Below are positions 43,546 through 51,378 of a stretch of DNA of 64,000 bases, one piece after another (positions within the stretch are counted from its first letter, which is position 1; every line of letters begins with the position of its first letter). The notes below the pieces were generated by a model. The model ran no database searches, was not told the DNA's origin, and saw only the letters and a program-made list of their open reading frames with translations. The stretch is from CAZONU01 sp965370045 (GTDB lineage: Bacteria > Planctomycetota > SZUA-567 > JAKLDR01): NCBI GenBank assembly GCA_965370045.1, contig CBDUSI010000002.1:21604-85603 (forward strand). The letters are read 5' to 3'. Made by a program: the position numbers and the translations under genes.

Positions 43546-44874
43546 CTACTGGTCGCTCTTGAGGCTGAGGTTCTGCTCGACCAGCTTAACGCGCAACTCA
43601 CGCAGCGAAGTCTGGCCGAAGTTCTTGACGCTGAGGAGCTCCTTCTCGCTGTGGCTGACCAGGTCGGCGATGGTCACGATGCCCAGGCGCTGCATGCAGC
43701 TTCTGCCGCGCACCGAGAGCCCCAGGTCGGCGATGGGCCGGTTGAGCAGCGGGTTGTCGCTGCCGGGACCCATGCGCCCGCGCTGGCGGCGGCGGCGCTC
43801 CTCGTCGCGACCCAGGCCCAGGTAGAGACTCTTGGCGGCGAGCAGGTCCTTGATCTCCTGGAGGCTGGTGTCCCCGAAGTTCTTGTGGGCCAGGAGGTCG
43901 TCCTCACTGTGGCGGATGAGGTCGCCGAGGGCCCTGATTCCCAGGCGGGCCAGGCAGTTGCGGCTGCGCACCGAGAGCTCGAAGTCGTTGAGCGGGGTGC
44001 GCAGCAGCATCTCCATGCGCTCCTGCTCCTTCTCCTGGGCCTCGTCGTAGTACATCTCGGTGGAGGCCACCGCGTCGGAGAGGTACAGGCGGACGCGCTC
44101 GTTGGTGGGGGAGAGCTTGAGGGCCTGTTCGAAGCAGGCGATGGCCTCGTTGAAGCGGCTGTTCTCGTCGTGGAGCAGCCCCAGGTTGGTCAGCGCGTTG
44201 GCGAAGATGCTGGACTCTCCGGCCACGCGCTTGTAGCGCTCGGCGGCCGGCTCCTCGTGGCCGCGGAGGTCGAGTATCCAGGCGCTGCGGAAGTTGGCTC
44301 CGGGGAGTTCGGGGTCGGCGGCCAGGGCTTCCTCGTAGAGGTCCAGGGCCTTCTGCTGGTCGCCCTCCTCTTCGGCCATGAGCCCCTGGACGTAGAGGGC
44401 TTCGGGGGCCTTGGACTTCTTGGCGGCCTTGACGGCCTTGGCGGCGGCCGCAGCGGCCTCCTCGGAGCGGCCCAGGCGTTGCAGGCACTCGGCGCGCCTG
44501 GCCAGGTCGACGGCCGGCTCCGCGGCGCTCTCGGCGGACTGCTCGAAGATGTCGGCGGCCTCCTTGAGGCTGTCGCGGGCCATGCGGATCTCGCCGACCA
44601 GGAAGCAGGCCAGGGGCACGTGCCGGCGGTGGTTGAGCAGCGCCTCGGCCTCCTCGTCCTGCCCCATGGCCCACAGGAAAGCGCCGTGGCGGACGGCGGC
44701 CTCTTCGGCGGGCAGGCTGGGGGCCAGGTCCCGGTCGAAGTTGGCGAGCAAGTCGCGGAGTTCCTTGCGCTCTTCGGGCGAGACGCTCAGATGGCGGCGG
44801 AGCTTGAGGGCCTGGCGGGGTCCGAATTCGGCGGCGGCCAGCCATTCAAGAAGGGGGGCGTCGGCGTTGGTCAT
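43546..44874 (-). CDS. TPR protein with two RNA-polymerase alpha-CTD-like domains
   Basis: 442 aa. Residues about 55-275 are TPR helices (e.g. ALYVQGLMAEEEGDQQKALDLYEEAL and NALTNLGLLHDENSRFNEAIACFEQAL). Two copies of the RpoA C-terminal fold follow: about 292-348 (LNDFELSVRSRNCLARLGI, ALGDLIRHSEDDLLAHKNFGD) and about 376-438 (IADLGLSVRGRSCMQRLGI, ELLSVKNFGQTSLRELRVKL). In RpoA this domain binds UP-element DNA and activators. No RpoA N-terminal domain is present, so it is not a polymerase alpha subunit. It may bind DNA or compete with alpha-CTD. GGAGGAAG precedes the ATG; ruvA and GT9 follow. Confidence 0.9.
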   Translation of the reverse strand: MTNADAPLLEWLAAAEFGPRQALKLRRHLSVSPEERKELRDLLANFDRDLAPSLPAEEAAVRHGAFLWAMGQDEEAEALLNHRRHVPLACFLVGEIRMARDSLKEAADIFEQSAESAAEPAVDLARRAECLQRLGRSEEAAAAAAKAVKAAKKSKAPEALYVQGLMAEEEGDQQKALDLYEEALAADPELPGANFRSAWILDLRGHEEPAAERYKRVAGESSIFANALTNLGLLHDENSRFNEAIACFEQALKLSPTNERVRLYLSDAVASTEMYYDEAQEKEQERMEMLLRTPLNDFELSVRSRNCLARLGIRALGDLIRHSEDDLLAHKNFGDTSLQEIKDLLAAKSLYLGLGRDEERRRRQRGRMGPGSDNPLLNRPIADLGLSVRGRSCMQRLGIVTIADLVSHSEKELLSVKNFGQTSLRELRVKLVEQNLSLKSDQ

Positions 44875-44935
44875 GGGGAGTCTTCCTCCGTATGGCGCGA
44901 AAAAGGCGAGTTTTCTTACGCTTGCTGGGCGGAAG

Positions 44936-44963
44936 AGGATAGGAGGTATTGCCTACAAGTCAA
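44936..44963 (-). promoter_or_regulatory. Promoter of the TPR/alpha-CTD-ruvA-GT9 operon
   Basis: Minus-strand TTGACT (44963-44958) and TATCCT (44941-44936) with a 16-base spacer, about 60 bases before the ATG at 44874. Confidence 0.5.
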
Positions 44964-44987
44964 GCACCGAAAGCCACATCCGAACAT

Positions 44988-45005
44988 TGTCCTATTCCGG
45001 GGACA
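44988..45005. other. Short inverted repeat upstream of the transposase
   Basis: TGTCC (44988-44992) and GGACA (45001-45005) with an 8-base loop, followed by TAATACTTAATTA. Similar short hairpins lie at the ends of IS200-like and RAYT units and may be recognition structures, but element limits are not visible here. Confidence 0.35.
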
Positions 45006-45021
45006 TAATACTTAATTACGC

Positions 45022-45050
45022 TTGACGCGCCCTCGCTGCGGGCCTATTCT
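45022..45050 (+). promoter_or_regulatory. Promoter of the Y1 transposase gene
   Basis: TTGACG (45022-45027) and TATTCT (45045-45050), spacer 17 bases, directly before ATG 45059. The leader would be only a few bases long. Confidence 0.5.
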
Positions 45051-45058
45051 CTCCCTCC

Positions 45059-45730
45059 ATGGCGCGCATTGCCAGGGTAGTGGTTCCGGGGCATCCGCAT
45101 CACGTGACGCAGCGCGGGGTGCGTTCGATGGCGGTCTTCGCCGGCGACGGCGACCGCGAGTTGTATCTGCGGCTGATGGCCAAGCAGTGCGCGCGTTTCC
45201 GGGTCGAGGTGCTGGCCTGGTGCCTGATGACTAACCACGTACACCTGGTGATGGTCCCGGAGCGCGAGGAGGGGCTGGCCGCGGCGGTGGGCGAGGCGCA
45301 CAGGCGCTACACCCGGACCAGGAACTTCGCCGAGGGGGTCAGGGGCTATCTCTTTCAGGGGAGGTTCGGTTCGTGCGTGCTGGACGAGCGGCGCCTGCTG
45401 GCGGCGGCGCGCTATGCGGAGACGAACCCGGTGCGCGCCGGGATGGTGGTTCACCCGGGGGATCACAAGTGGAGCAGCGCGCGCTTTCACCTGGGGCGGC
45501 GCAAGAGAGACGCGCTGGTCGCCGACCGCACGCTGCGGGGGCTGGTGGGCGACTGGGGGGAGTTCCTCGGCGCGGATGACGGCGAGGCGGAAGAGTCCTT
45601 GCGGCGCGCGACGCGGACGGGCAGGCCGGCGGGGGACCGGCGCTTCCTGGTCCGCGTTGAGAGGTTGACCGGGCGTGAGCTCCGGCGTCGGAAACCCGGC
45701 CCGCGGCCGAAGGGGAGAAGCGGGTCCTGA
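45059..45730 (+). CDS. REP-associated Y1 (RAYT/IS200-like) transposase
   Basis: 223 aa. The start MARIARVVVPGHPHHVTQRG is that of the RAYT/TnpA-REP group. The HUH metal motif is His60-Val-His62 in MTNHVHLVMVP and the nucleophile candidate is Tyr119 in ARYAETNPVRAG. The basic tail (GRELRRRKPGPRPKGR) is typical. It would cut and rejoin single-stranded DNA at short hairpins. It appears full length. No TnpB partner is present and no ends could be defined, so it may be a domesticated single-copy gene. Confidence 0.92.
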   Translation: MARIARVVVPGHPHHVTQRGVRSMAVFAGDGDRELYLRLMAKQCARFRVEVLAWCLMTNHVHLVMVPEREEGLAAAVGEAHRRYTRTRNFAEGVRGYLFQGRFGSCVLDERRLLAAARYAETNPVRAGMVVHPGDHKWSSARFHLGRRKRDALVADRTLRGLVGDWGEFLGADDGEAEESLRRATRTGRPAGDRRFLVRVERLTGRELRRRKPGPRPKGRSGS

Positions 45731-45888
45731 AACAGTCGATCAGGATAGCCCGGGTCAAGGCGCTTCCTGAGAAGGGCGACCTGGAGGCCGACCACAAGCT
45801 GCTCATGCCCGTGCTCGGGGAGATTGCCGGCGAGAGGCCCGAGGCGGTTCGCGTGGCCCCCACGACCCAGCTACGGACATTTATGTAG
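45727..45888 (+). pseudogene. Truncated remnant of a carbon-nitrogen hydrolase (nitrilase-family) gene
   Basis: Directly after the transposase, one frame reads SIRIARVKALPEKGDLEADH then KLLMPVLGEIAGERPEAV and stops after 54 codons. The pattern of a short beta strand, KALPxKxD and a long helix ending before the catalytic Glu strand matches the N-terminus of nitrilase-family amidases. There is no start codon or ribosome site (the frame opens with CTG inside the transposase stop) and the catalytic Glu, Lys and Cys are absent. I read it as a stump left by insertion or deletion beside the transposase. Confidence 0.4.
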
Positions 45889-46048
45889 GCCCGTTAGGGC
45901 TGTTGGGGGGGCGAGAGGGGTGGTCCCGGGTGCCGCCCCTTCCGCCTCTGGGGGCGCGCCTTGCGCGCCGGGGCCGGCGGGCGTCAAGTGCAAAAATCGG
46001 CCCGAGAACGGGACGCACAAGTGCTTAGGGCGCCGGGTGGAAATTGCC

Positions 46049-46077
46049 TTGACAGCCCCTCGGGGTTCGGCTAGCTT
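46049..46077 (+). promoter_or_regulatory. Promoter of the PilM-secretin-ExbBD locus
   Basis: TTGACA (46049-46054) and TAGCTT (46072-46077) with a 17-base spacer. The -35 is perfect, the -10 weak, suggesting a possible activator requirement. No other promoter-like pair is evident until the end of the locus. Confidence 0.55.
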
Positions 46078-46153
46078 TCTCACGTCAGATTGAGGCCGTG
46101 CCCTGTGGGGGCCGGCCGGTTTTCGCGTATCCGCGCGAGGCGGTCGGTCACGC

Positions 46154-46172
46154 GGACGCACATTGTGCGTCC
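46154..46172. promoter_or_regulatory. Perfect inverted repeat in the pilM leader
   Basis: GGACGCAC (46154-46161), a 3-base centre, then GTGCGTCC (46165-46172). Placed between promoter and start codon, it could be a repressor operator or an RNA hairpin. Confidence 0.55.
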
Positions 46173-46208
46173 CCCCACACAAGGGACCGAGTCAGGGACG
46201 GGAGAACC

Positions 46209-48098
46209 ATGTTCGGAACCACAGTAGCCTGGGGCCTGGACATCGGCTCGTCGACCATTAAGGCCGTCAAGCTTCGCAAGACCGGCAGCGGCGTGGAGGT
46301 GCTCGATTTCGACGTCATTGAAATCGAGCACAGCGACGACGAGTCCTCCCGGGACATGCGCAATGCCGCGGCCATCGCCGAGCTGGCCCGCCGCAAGAAG
46401 TTCGGCGCCATCCCGGTGGTGGTCTCGGTGCCCGGCAACCAGGTCTTTTTCCGGCCCTTCAACCTGCCGGCGGTGGGCGAGCGCAAGGTGCCGGAGATCG
46501 TGCGCTACGAGGCCCGCCAGCAGGTGCCCTTCCCGCTGGAGGAGGTGGTCTGGGACTACCGCACCGCCGAGGGCGCCGGAGCCGGCGAGCTGGCCGTCAG
46601 TCTGGTGGCCATCCGCAAGGAGATCGTCGAGCGCCTGCTGTCCACCATGCGCGAGCAGGGCATGAACGTGGCCGGGTTGACCCCCAGCCCGGTGGCGGTG
46701 CTCAACTACGTGCACTACGACGTCCAGCCTCTGGAGACCAGCCTGATCCTGGACGCCGGCGCCAAGGTCACCGACTTCGTCATCCTTCACGGGGGCAGCT
46801 TCTGGTTCCGCCCCCTGCCGGTGGCCGGCGCAGACATCACCCACGTCTTCGAGCAGAAGTTCCGGATGCCCTTCGCCGAAGCCGAGAGCCTCAAGACCAA
46901 GCTGGCCGAGAGCAAGCAGTACCAGAAGATGTTCCAGGTCATCGAGCCCACCCTGCGCAGCCTGGCCGGCGAGATCCAGCGCACCAGCGGCTACTACCTG
47001 TCGCTGCAGCGCAACGTGCGCATCAACCGGATATTCGGTCTGGGCCATACCTTCCGGCTGCCGGGCATGTGCGAGTTCCTCAGCCAGAACATTGAGATGG
47101 ACCTGGAGTTGATCAGCGCTCCGCAGCGCATCGCGGTCTCCGCGGCCATCGACACCACCTGGTTCGCGGAGGAGTTCCCGGGCATGGGGCCGTCTCTGGG
47201 TCTGGCGCTGCAGGGACTGGGCCTGGCCCACGTGGAGATGGGCCTGCTGCCCGAGTCGCTGGTCCGGGAGAAGCGGGCCGGCGCGCGCCGCAAGCTCTTC
47301 ATCGCCGCGGCCGCGGCCATCGCCGGCCTGGTGGCCAGCGAGTACGTGGCCGCCAGGAACGAGACCGCGGGCCTCGACGGCGAGGAGGGCCGCATCGCCA
47401 AGATGAAGAAGGTCCTCAAGGAGACGGCGGCGAGGCAGACCAAAGTTGGCAACGCTGGCCGGCTGATCAAGCCGCGCAAGGCTCAGCTGGAGCGCTGGGG
47501 CCGCATCGGCATGGAGCGCGGGCGTTACAGCGAGGTGGCCGGCAAGCTGCTCGCCAAGATGGGCGAGCACAACGCGGAGGTCAAAGCCAAGCACAGGAGT
47601 AGGGGCGGGAAGGCCGGGGAGCCCGCGCCGGGCGAGATGTTCCTCGCCGACCTGCACGTTTCCCGCAAGGGTCCTGGGAGCAACCCGCGGCTCGGTCATC
47701 TCAGGAGCGACACCCGCTTCACGGGACTGCTGGGCACCCGGACCGACGGCCGGCTTTACGTCGTGGCCCGCTTCGAGTGCTACGGGGGAAAGGGCGAGCC
47801 CTCGATCCTCCCCACGCTCGACTTCGAGAAGGCGCTCCACGAGGAAAAGAGCTTCCAAGGCATTCGCGAGGTGGCCAAGGTCCTGCAGCCGGGCGAGAAG
47901 GACGAGTGGAAGGCCAGCAGCGGCGACAGGCCCAGGTTCCTGGAGCACTTCAGCCCGAAGTGGCGCGCGGGTGATCGCGCGGGCACCAACAAGGATAACA
48001 ACGCCTGGGTTTTCTGGGCGCTGTGGCTCTACGAGCCCGAGGCGCCGGCGGCGGCCGAGGGCGTAGTCGCCTCTTCCGGCGACGGCGAGAAGGGCTGA
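46209..48098 (+). CDS. pilM: PilM-like actin-fold protein with C-terminal membrane/PilN-like extension
   Basis: 629 aa from ATG 46209 with GGGAGAA upstream. The first 360 residues are PilM: WGLDIGSSTIKAVKL (nucleotide loop), VVVSVPGNQVFFRPFNLP, EIVRYEARQQVPFPLEEVVWDY, SLILDAGAKVTDFVI and SGYYLSLQRNVRINRIFGLG. A membrane helix (about 365-385, FIAAAAAIAGLVASEYVAA) and a coiled-coil plus beta-rich periplasmic part follow, like PilN but unusually large. In type IV pili PilM and PilN are separate and link the cytoplasmic motor to the alignment complex; here they appear fused. It is the first gene of the ten-gene locus. Confidence 0.85.
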   Translation: MFGTTVAWGLDIGSSTIKAVKLRKTGSGVEVLDFDVIEIEHSDDESSRDMRNAAAIAELARRKKFGAIPVVVSVPGNQVFFRPFNLPAVGERKVPEIVRYEARQQVPFPLEEVVWDYRTAEGAGAGELAVSLVAIRKEIVERLLSTMREQGMNVAGLTPSPVAVLNYVHYDVQPLETSLILDAGAKVTDFVILHGGSFWFRPLPVAGADITHVFEQKFRMPFAEAESLKTKLAESKQYQKMFQVIEPTLRSLAGEIQRTSGYYLSLQRNVRINRIFGLGHTFRLPGMCEFLSQNIEMDLELISAPQRIAVSAAIDTTWFAEEFPGMGPSLGLALQGLGLAHVEMGLLPESLVREKRAGARRKLFIAAAAAIAGLVASEYVAARNETAGLDGEEGRIAKMKKVLKETAARQTKVGNAGRLIKPRKAQLERWGRIGMERGRYSEVAGKLLAKMGEHNAEVKAKHRSRGGKAGEPAPGEMFLADLHVSRKGPGSNPRLGHLRSDTRFTGLLGTRTDGRLYVVARFECYGGKGEPSILPTLDFEKALHEEKSFQGIREVAKVLQPGEKDEWKASSGDRPRFLEHFSPKWRAGDRAGTNKDNNAWVFWALWLYEPEAPAAAEGVVASSGDGEKG

Positions 48099-48102
48099 CG
48101 CC

Positions 48103-49377
48103 ATGAACAAGGACTACATATCCTGGTCCATCCTGGGCGCGGCCGTGCTGGTCGGCGTCGTCGTTTACCTGGTGGTGATCGGTCCGATGCGCGCGGAGAA
48201 CAGGAAACTCATCGAGGACAAGCGCTTCCTGGCCGCGCGCTTCACGCCGGTGAAAGTGGAGGACAGCTCCGGCGAGAAGCGCAATCTTACCGACGGCATC
48301 AAGCAGCTGGCCTCGGGCCGGAAGGCCAAGCGCAGGAAGATGAGCAAGAAAGATGTTGTGAAGCTCCAGAAGAAGTTGCTGGGCATACCGGAGGAAACCA
48401 AGAAAGAGGACATTCCCATCGAGGACATGGAGCGGGTCAAGGTCCAGGCTTGGGACAAGAAGCTTTACAGGCTCTACCCGCTGAGCAGCAACCGCAAGAA
48501 GCTGCCCAGCCCCAAGCTCGAGAAGGCCAAGAGAGCCGAGGACAAGGCCCTCGGCGCGGCGCGCCTGGACTTCGTCAAGAAGCACTTCTCGGCCCGCAGC
48601 TTCAGGGTGGACCCCGCCAAGGACTTCAAGCCCGGGCCGCCGGATCACATCGGCCTGTTCCGCGAGTGGGTCAAGGCTGAGGACAAGAGGATAGACGATG
48701 CCTTCCTGGCGGCCGGCAAGGGCATCGAGTTCAAGCTCCTGAAGGACCAGGTCAAACTGTTCACCCCCGGCCGGAAGCTCAACTGGCTGAATGACGGCCG
48801 GGTGACCGGCTGGATTGCCGATGGGAGGACGAAGACCCCGCGCGACAAGGTGCTCAAGCGCCTGGTGCTCCGCCGCCAGATACTCATGGCCCTGGCCCGG
48901 GCCAGGGCCAGTGTCCGCCGCCTGAAGCGCGTCGGCGGCGCCGACGGCGAGGTCAAGGAGAAAGAGGAAACCGAGACGCGGGGCCTGGACAAGATCGTCA
49001 GCCTGGTTTTCAAAGAGCCGAGCAGTGGCTTCGGGACCGGCAGGCGCCGGAAGGTCCCCTATGCGCCCAACAAGGTTGAGTTGACGGTGAGCTGCCACTT
49101 GGCGGTGGTGCCCGCCCTGCTCCGCGAGCTGGAGGCCATCGGCAAGGTCCGGGATCAAAAGAGCGGCGAGCTGGTCCAGCAGAGGCCCTTCTGCTTCTGG
49201 GCCGGGAACATGGCCGTCACCCGGGTGACCGGCTGGCCGGCGGCGCTCTCCGGCAGCAGGGATCTGAATTCCGAACGCGCCTACGGGCGTTACTTTGAGT
49301 GGCCGGTGAAGGTGGTCATTTCCGGGGTGATCCCGGAGTTCAACCAGAAGCTGGATCCCGTGCCACGGAGGAAGTAG
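48103..49377 (+). CDS. Single-pass periplasmic protein, PilO-like by position
   Basis: 424 aa. One helix near the N-terminus (about 8-27, WSILGAAVLVGVVVYLVVI) is followed by a long Lys/Arg-rich region and a C-terminal domain (about 315-415, KVELTVSCHLAVVPALLRELEAIG and YFEWPVKVVISGVIP) that resembles the ferredoxin-like fold of PilO/GspM. It begins 4 bases after the pilM stop. By order (PilM-N, PilO, PilP, PilQ) it should be the PilO equivalent, joining the inner-membrane platform. Sequence similarity is too weak to name it. Confidence 0.65.
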   Translation: MNKDYISWSILGAAVLVGVVVYLVVIGPMRAENRKLIEDKRFLAARFTPVKVEDSSGEKRNLTDGIKQLASGRKAKRRKMSKKDVVKLQKKLLGIPEETKKEDIPIEDMERVKVQAWDKKLYRLYPLSSNRKKLPSPKLEKAKRAEDKALGAARLDFVKKHFSARSFRVDPAKDFKPGPPDHIGLFREWVKAEDKRIDDAFLAAGKGIEFKLLKDQVKLFTPGRKLNWLNDGRVTGWIADGRTKTPRDKVLKRLVLRRQILMALARARASVRRLKRVGGADGEVKEKEETETRGLDKIVSLVFKEPSSGFGTGRRRKVPYAPNKVELTVSCHLAVVPALLRELEAIGKVRDQKSGELVQQRPFCFWAGNMAVTRVTGWPAALSGSRDLNSERAYGRYFEWPVKVVISGVIPEFNQKLDPVPRRK

Positions 49378-49428
49378 AGTGCGGACCAAGGTGAGCCGGT
49401 TGCCGCAGCGGGCGGTGGAGGTGTCCCG

Positions 49429-51216
49429 ATGAACCAGATCAAGGAGCACCTCGACAAGATAGTTGCTGCGGTGATCATCGTGGCCTGCCTGGGCCTGATC
49501 GCCAAGACGCACCTCTCCGAGCGCCAGCAGGCCGTCAGCATCGAGGAAATCGACAGGGTCCTCGACATAGTCGAGGGAGACGGGCCGAGGGTGGCGGTGG
49601 CGCCCATCCCCAAGTTCGGCACCGAGTTCGAGGCCAGCATGGCCCGGCTCGACGGGAACCTGCCCAGCGGGCTGTCCGGCTGGAAGTTCTACGCGTCGCC
49701 GGACTGCGGGGGTCCGCCCCCTGAGAAGAACTGGACCTTGGTGGCCAAGGTCTTCGGCCCCGCCGAGCGCGCCGGGGCCGATGCCGAGGTCCGGACGCTG
49801 AGAGGTAAGATCAAGGTCGATGGCGGGGTATTCGTACACGAGCCCGAGCCGAGGGGCGGCGGCTTCTGGGCCTGCGCGGGCAAGTTCACTTCAGCGACCG
49901 ACCCCGAGGTTGAGCCTGTCAGGCAGAAGCTCATCGCTCTTCAGTACACGAACGTAGTCCCCAAGGATTTGAAAGCCGGCATCAGGCCGCCAGTGGCGCC
50001 GCCAGGCATCCTGGCCCTGCCGGAGATGAAGGTCAAGGGCGTGTACATGGGCAAGGCCGAGCTGGCCGCCCTGTTCAGCGCCAGGGACGCCAACTACTCG
50101 GTCAAGCTGCTCCAGGTCTGGCGCCGCAAGGCCGGCGAAGAGAAGTGGCCGACCGCACCGCTCTTCACGCTGACTGTTACTGTTGAAGGCAACAAGACGA
50201 CGGTGGTCCCCCCCAAGGGCGCCAGCGGCGACCAGAGCGGCCTGGCCATCACCCAACTCAAGCTGCCGGCCCGCGAGGCCTACGAGTACCGCGCGCGGGC
50301 GGCGGCGGGCTTCCCCAAGAAGGTGAAGCTGGCCGAGGGCCTGGACCTCCAGCCCGCGCCCAAGGAACTGGCCGCCCTGCTCAAGGGCGAGAGCTACGTC
50401 ACGAAGTTCACCGCGCCGGTCAAGATCGAGACCCCCGGCGAGGTGCAGATTCAGTTCTCCGGCGAAATGCTGATGAGCAGGAAACGGTACGGCAACTTCC
50501 GGCTGAAGCGGTGGATGACAGGTTCGTCCGAGCCGGTCACCCACATGATGCGCTTTCTGCTCGGCAAGCGCATTAAAGCCTCTGTCAACAGGCACATCGG
50601 CGGCAAGACCGTCAGGGTGGTTTTCGACTCCGAGGCTATTCTGGTCAGCATGGCCACCGAGATGCGTGAGGTCTGGGGCTGGAAGTGGATCATGGTCCCG
50701 GATCCCGAGACCGGAGTATTGGTGCGTAAGAAGGTCAAGTACCGCAAGCCGGACAAAAAGGTCAAAGTCGCTATCATCAAGGACGTCCGTACGGGTAAGA
50801 CCCACAAGCTGGACCGGTCCGGCGGGGATAAAGGCTGGTGGCCCAAGGGCTTGGCGGTCCAGGCCGCGCCGGTCCCCACCCCGGATCCAACCCCGACCCC
50901 CGTGGTGGGGCCTCCCTCGCGCCGGGGCCCGGTCAACGGCACCTCTTCGCGGCGGGGTCCAGTGGTCATTCCCAAAAAGCCCAAGACGCCGGTGAAGCCC
51001 AAGGTTACCCCGGCTACGCATCCTCCTACAGACAAGCCGGTTACACCTAAGAGGCCACGGCAGCCTCGCGAGACTCCTCCGCCCCCGCCGGACCCGGAAA
51101 TGGATCCCGGCCCGCGGCCGAAAGCCGGCGATGCCAAAGCGCTGGAGGCGTGGGAGACGAAGAAGAAGGAGCATGAGGAGTGGCTCAGGAGCAATCGGTC
51201 GGGAGGGATGAAGTAG
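49429..51216 (+). CDS. Single-pass protein with proline-rich C-terminus, unknown
   Basis: 595 aa. An N-terminal helix (about 10-27, IVAAVIIVACLGLIAKTH) anchors a periplasmic protein with beta-rich stretches (VKLLQVWRRKAGEEKWPTA and YEYRARAAAGFPKKVKLAEG look FN3-like). From about 480 onward it is Pro/Lys/Arg-rich (PTPDPTPTPVVGPPSRRG, repeated SSRRGPV). In the order of pilus alignment genes it takes the PilP place, between the PilO-like gene and secretin. The Pro-rich arm is long enough to cross much of the periplasm, as in TonB or PilP. Function inferred from position only. Confidence 0.65.
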   Translation: MNQIKEHLDKIVAAVIIVACLGLIAKTHLSERQQAVSIEEIDRVLDIVEGDGPRVAVAPIPKFGTEFEASMARLDGNLPSGLSGWKFYASPDCGGPPPEKNWTLVAKVFGPAERAGADAEVRTLRGKIKVDGGVFVHEPEPRGGGFWACAGKFTSATDPEVEPVRQKLIALQYTNVVPKDLKAGIRPPVAPPGILALPEMKVKGVYMGKAELAALFSARDANYSVKLLQVWRRKAGEEKWPTAPLFTLTVTVEGNKTTVVPPKGASGDQSGLAITQLKLPAREAYEYRARAAAGFPKKVKLAEGLDLQPAPKELAALLKGESYVTKFTAPVKIETPGEVQIQFSGEMLMSRKRYGNFRLKRWMTGSSEPVTHMMRFLLGKRIKASVNRHIGGKTVRVVFDSEAILVSMATEMREVWGWKWIMVPDPETGVLVRKKVKYRKPDKKVKVAIIKDVRTGKTHKLDRSGGDKGWWPKGLAVQAAPVPTPDPTPTPVVGPPSRRGPVNGTSSRRGPVVIPKKPKTPVKPKVTPATHPPTDKPVTPKRPRQPRETPPPPPDPEMDPGPRPKAGDAKALEAWETKKKEHEEWLRSNRSGGMK

Positions 51217-51330
51217 GGCTTTTTCGCCTAATTTGAGGGGAGGCAGGCCCGTCGAGATGGTTAGAGGTGCCCGCCACCAGGGAGCGGTCCAAAATTGTTG
51301 AACTCATCGTACCGTGACGGCGTTACCAGG

Positions 51331-51351
51331 AGGCAGAGCGGGGTTCTGCCT
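51331..51351 (+). other. Hairpin in the leader of secretin gene 1
   Basis: AGGCAGA (51331-51337) and TCTGCCT (51345-51351), 7-base loop, followed by TT. It lies between the proline-rich protein gene and secretin 1 and could damp or stabilise the downstream message. Confidence 0.4.
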
Positions 51352-51378
51352 TTCCGGTTCCCGAAAGGAGTGCCCAAC

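Larger units (their letters stand above)
45889..46208. other. Leader and control region of the secretin locus
   Basis: 320 bases without a gene. The first half is very GC-rich with runs of G. A promoter lies at 46049-46077 and a perfect hairpin at 46154-46172, giving pilM a leader of about 125 bases. Confidence 0.5.
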
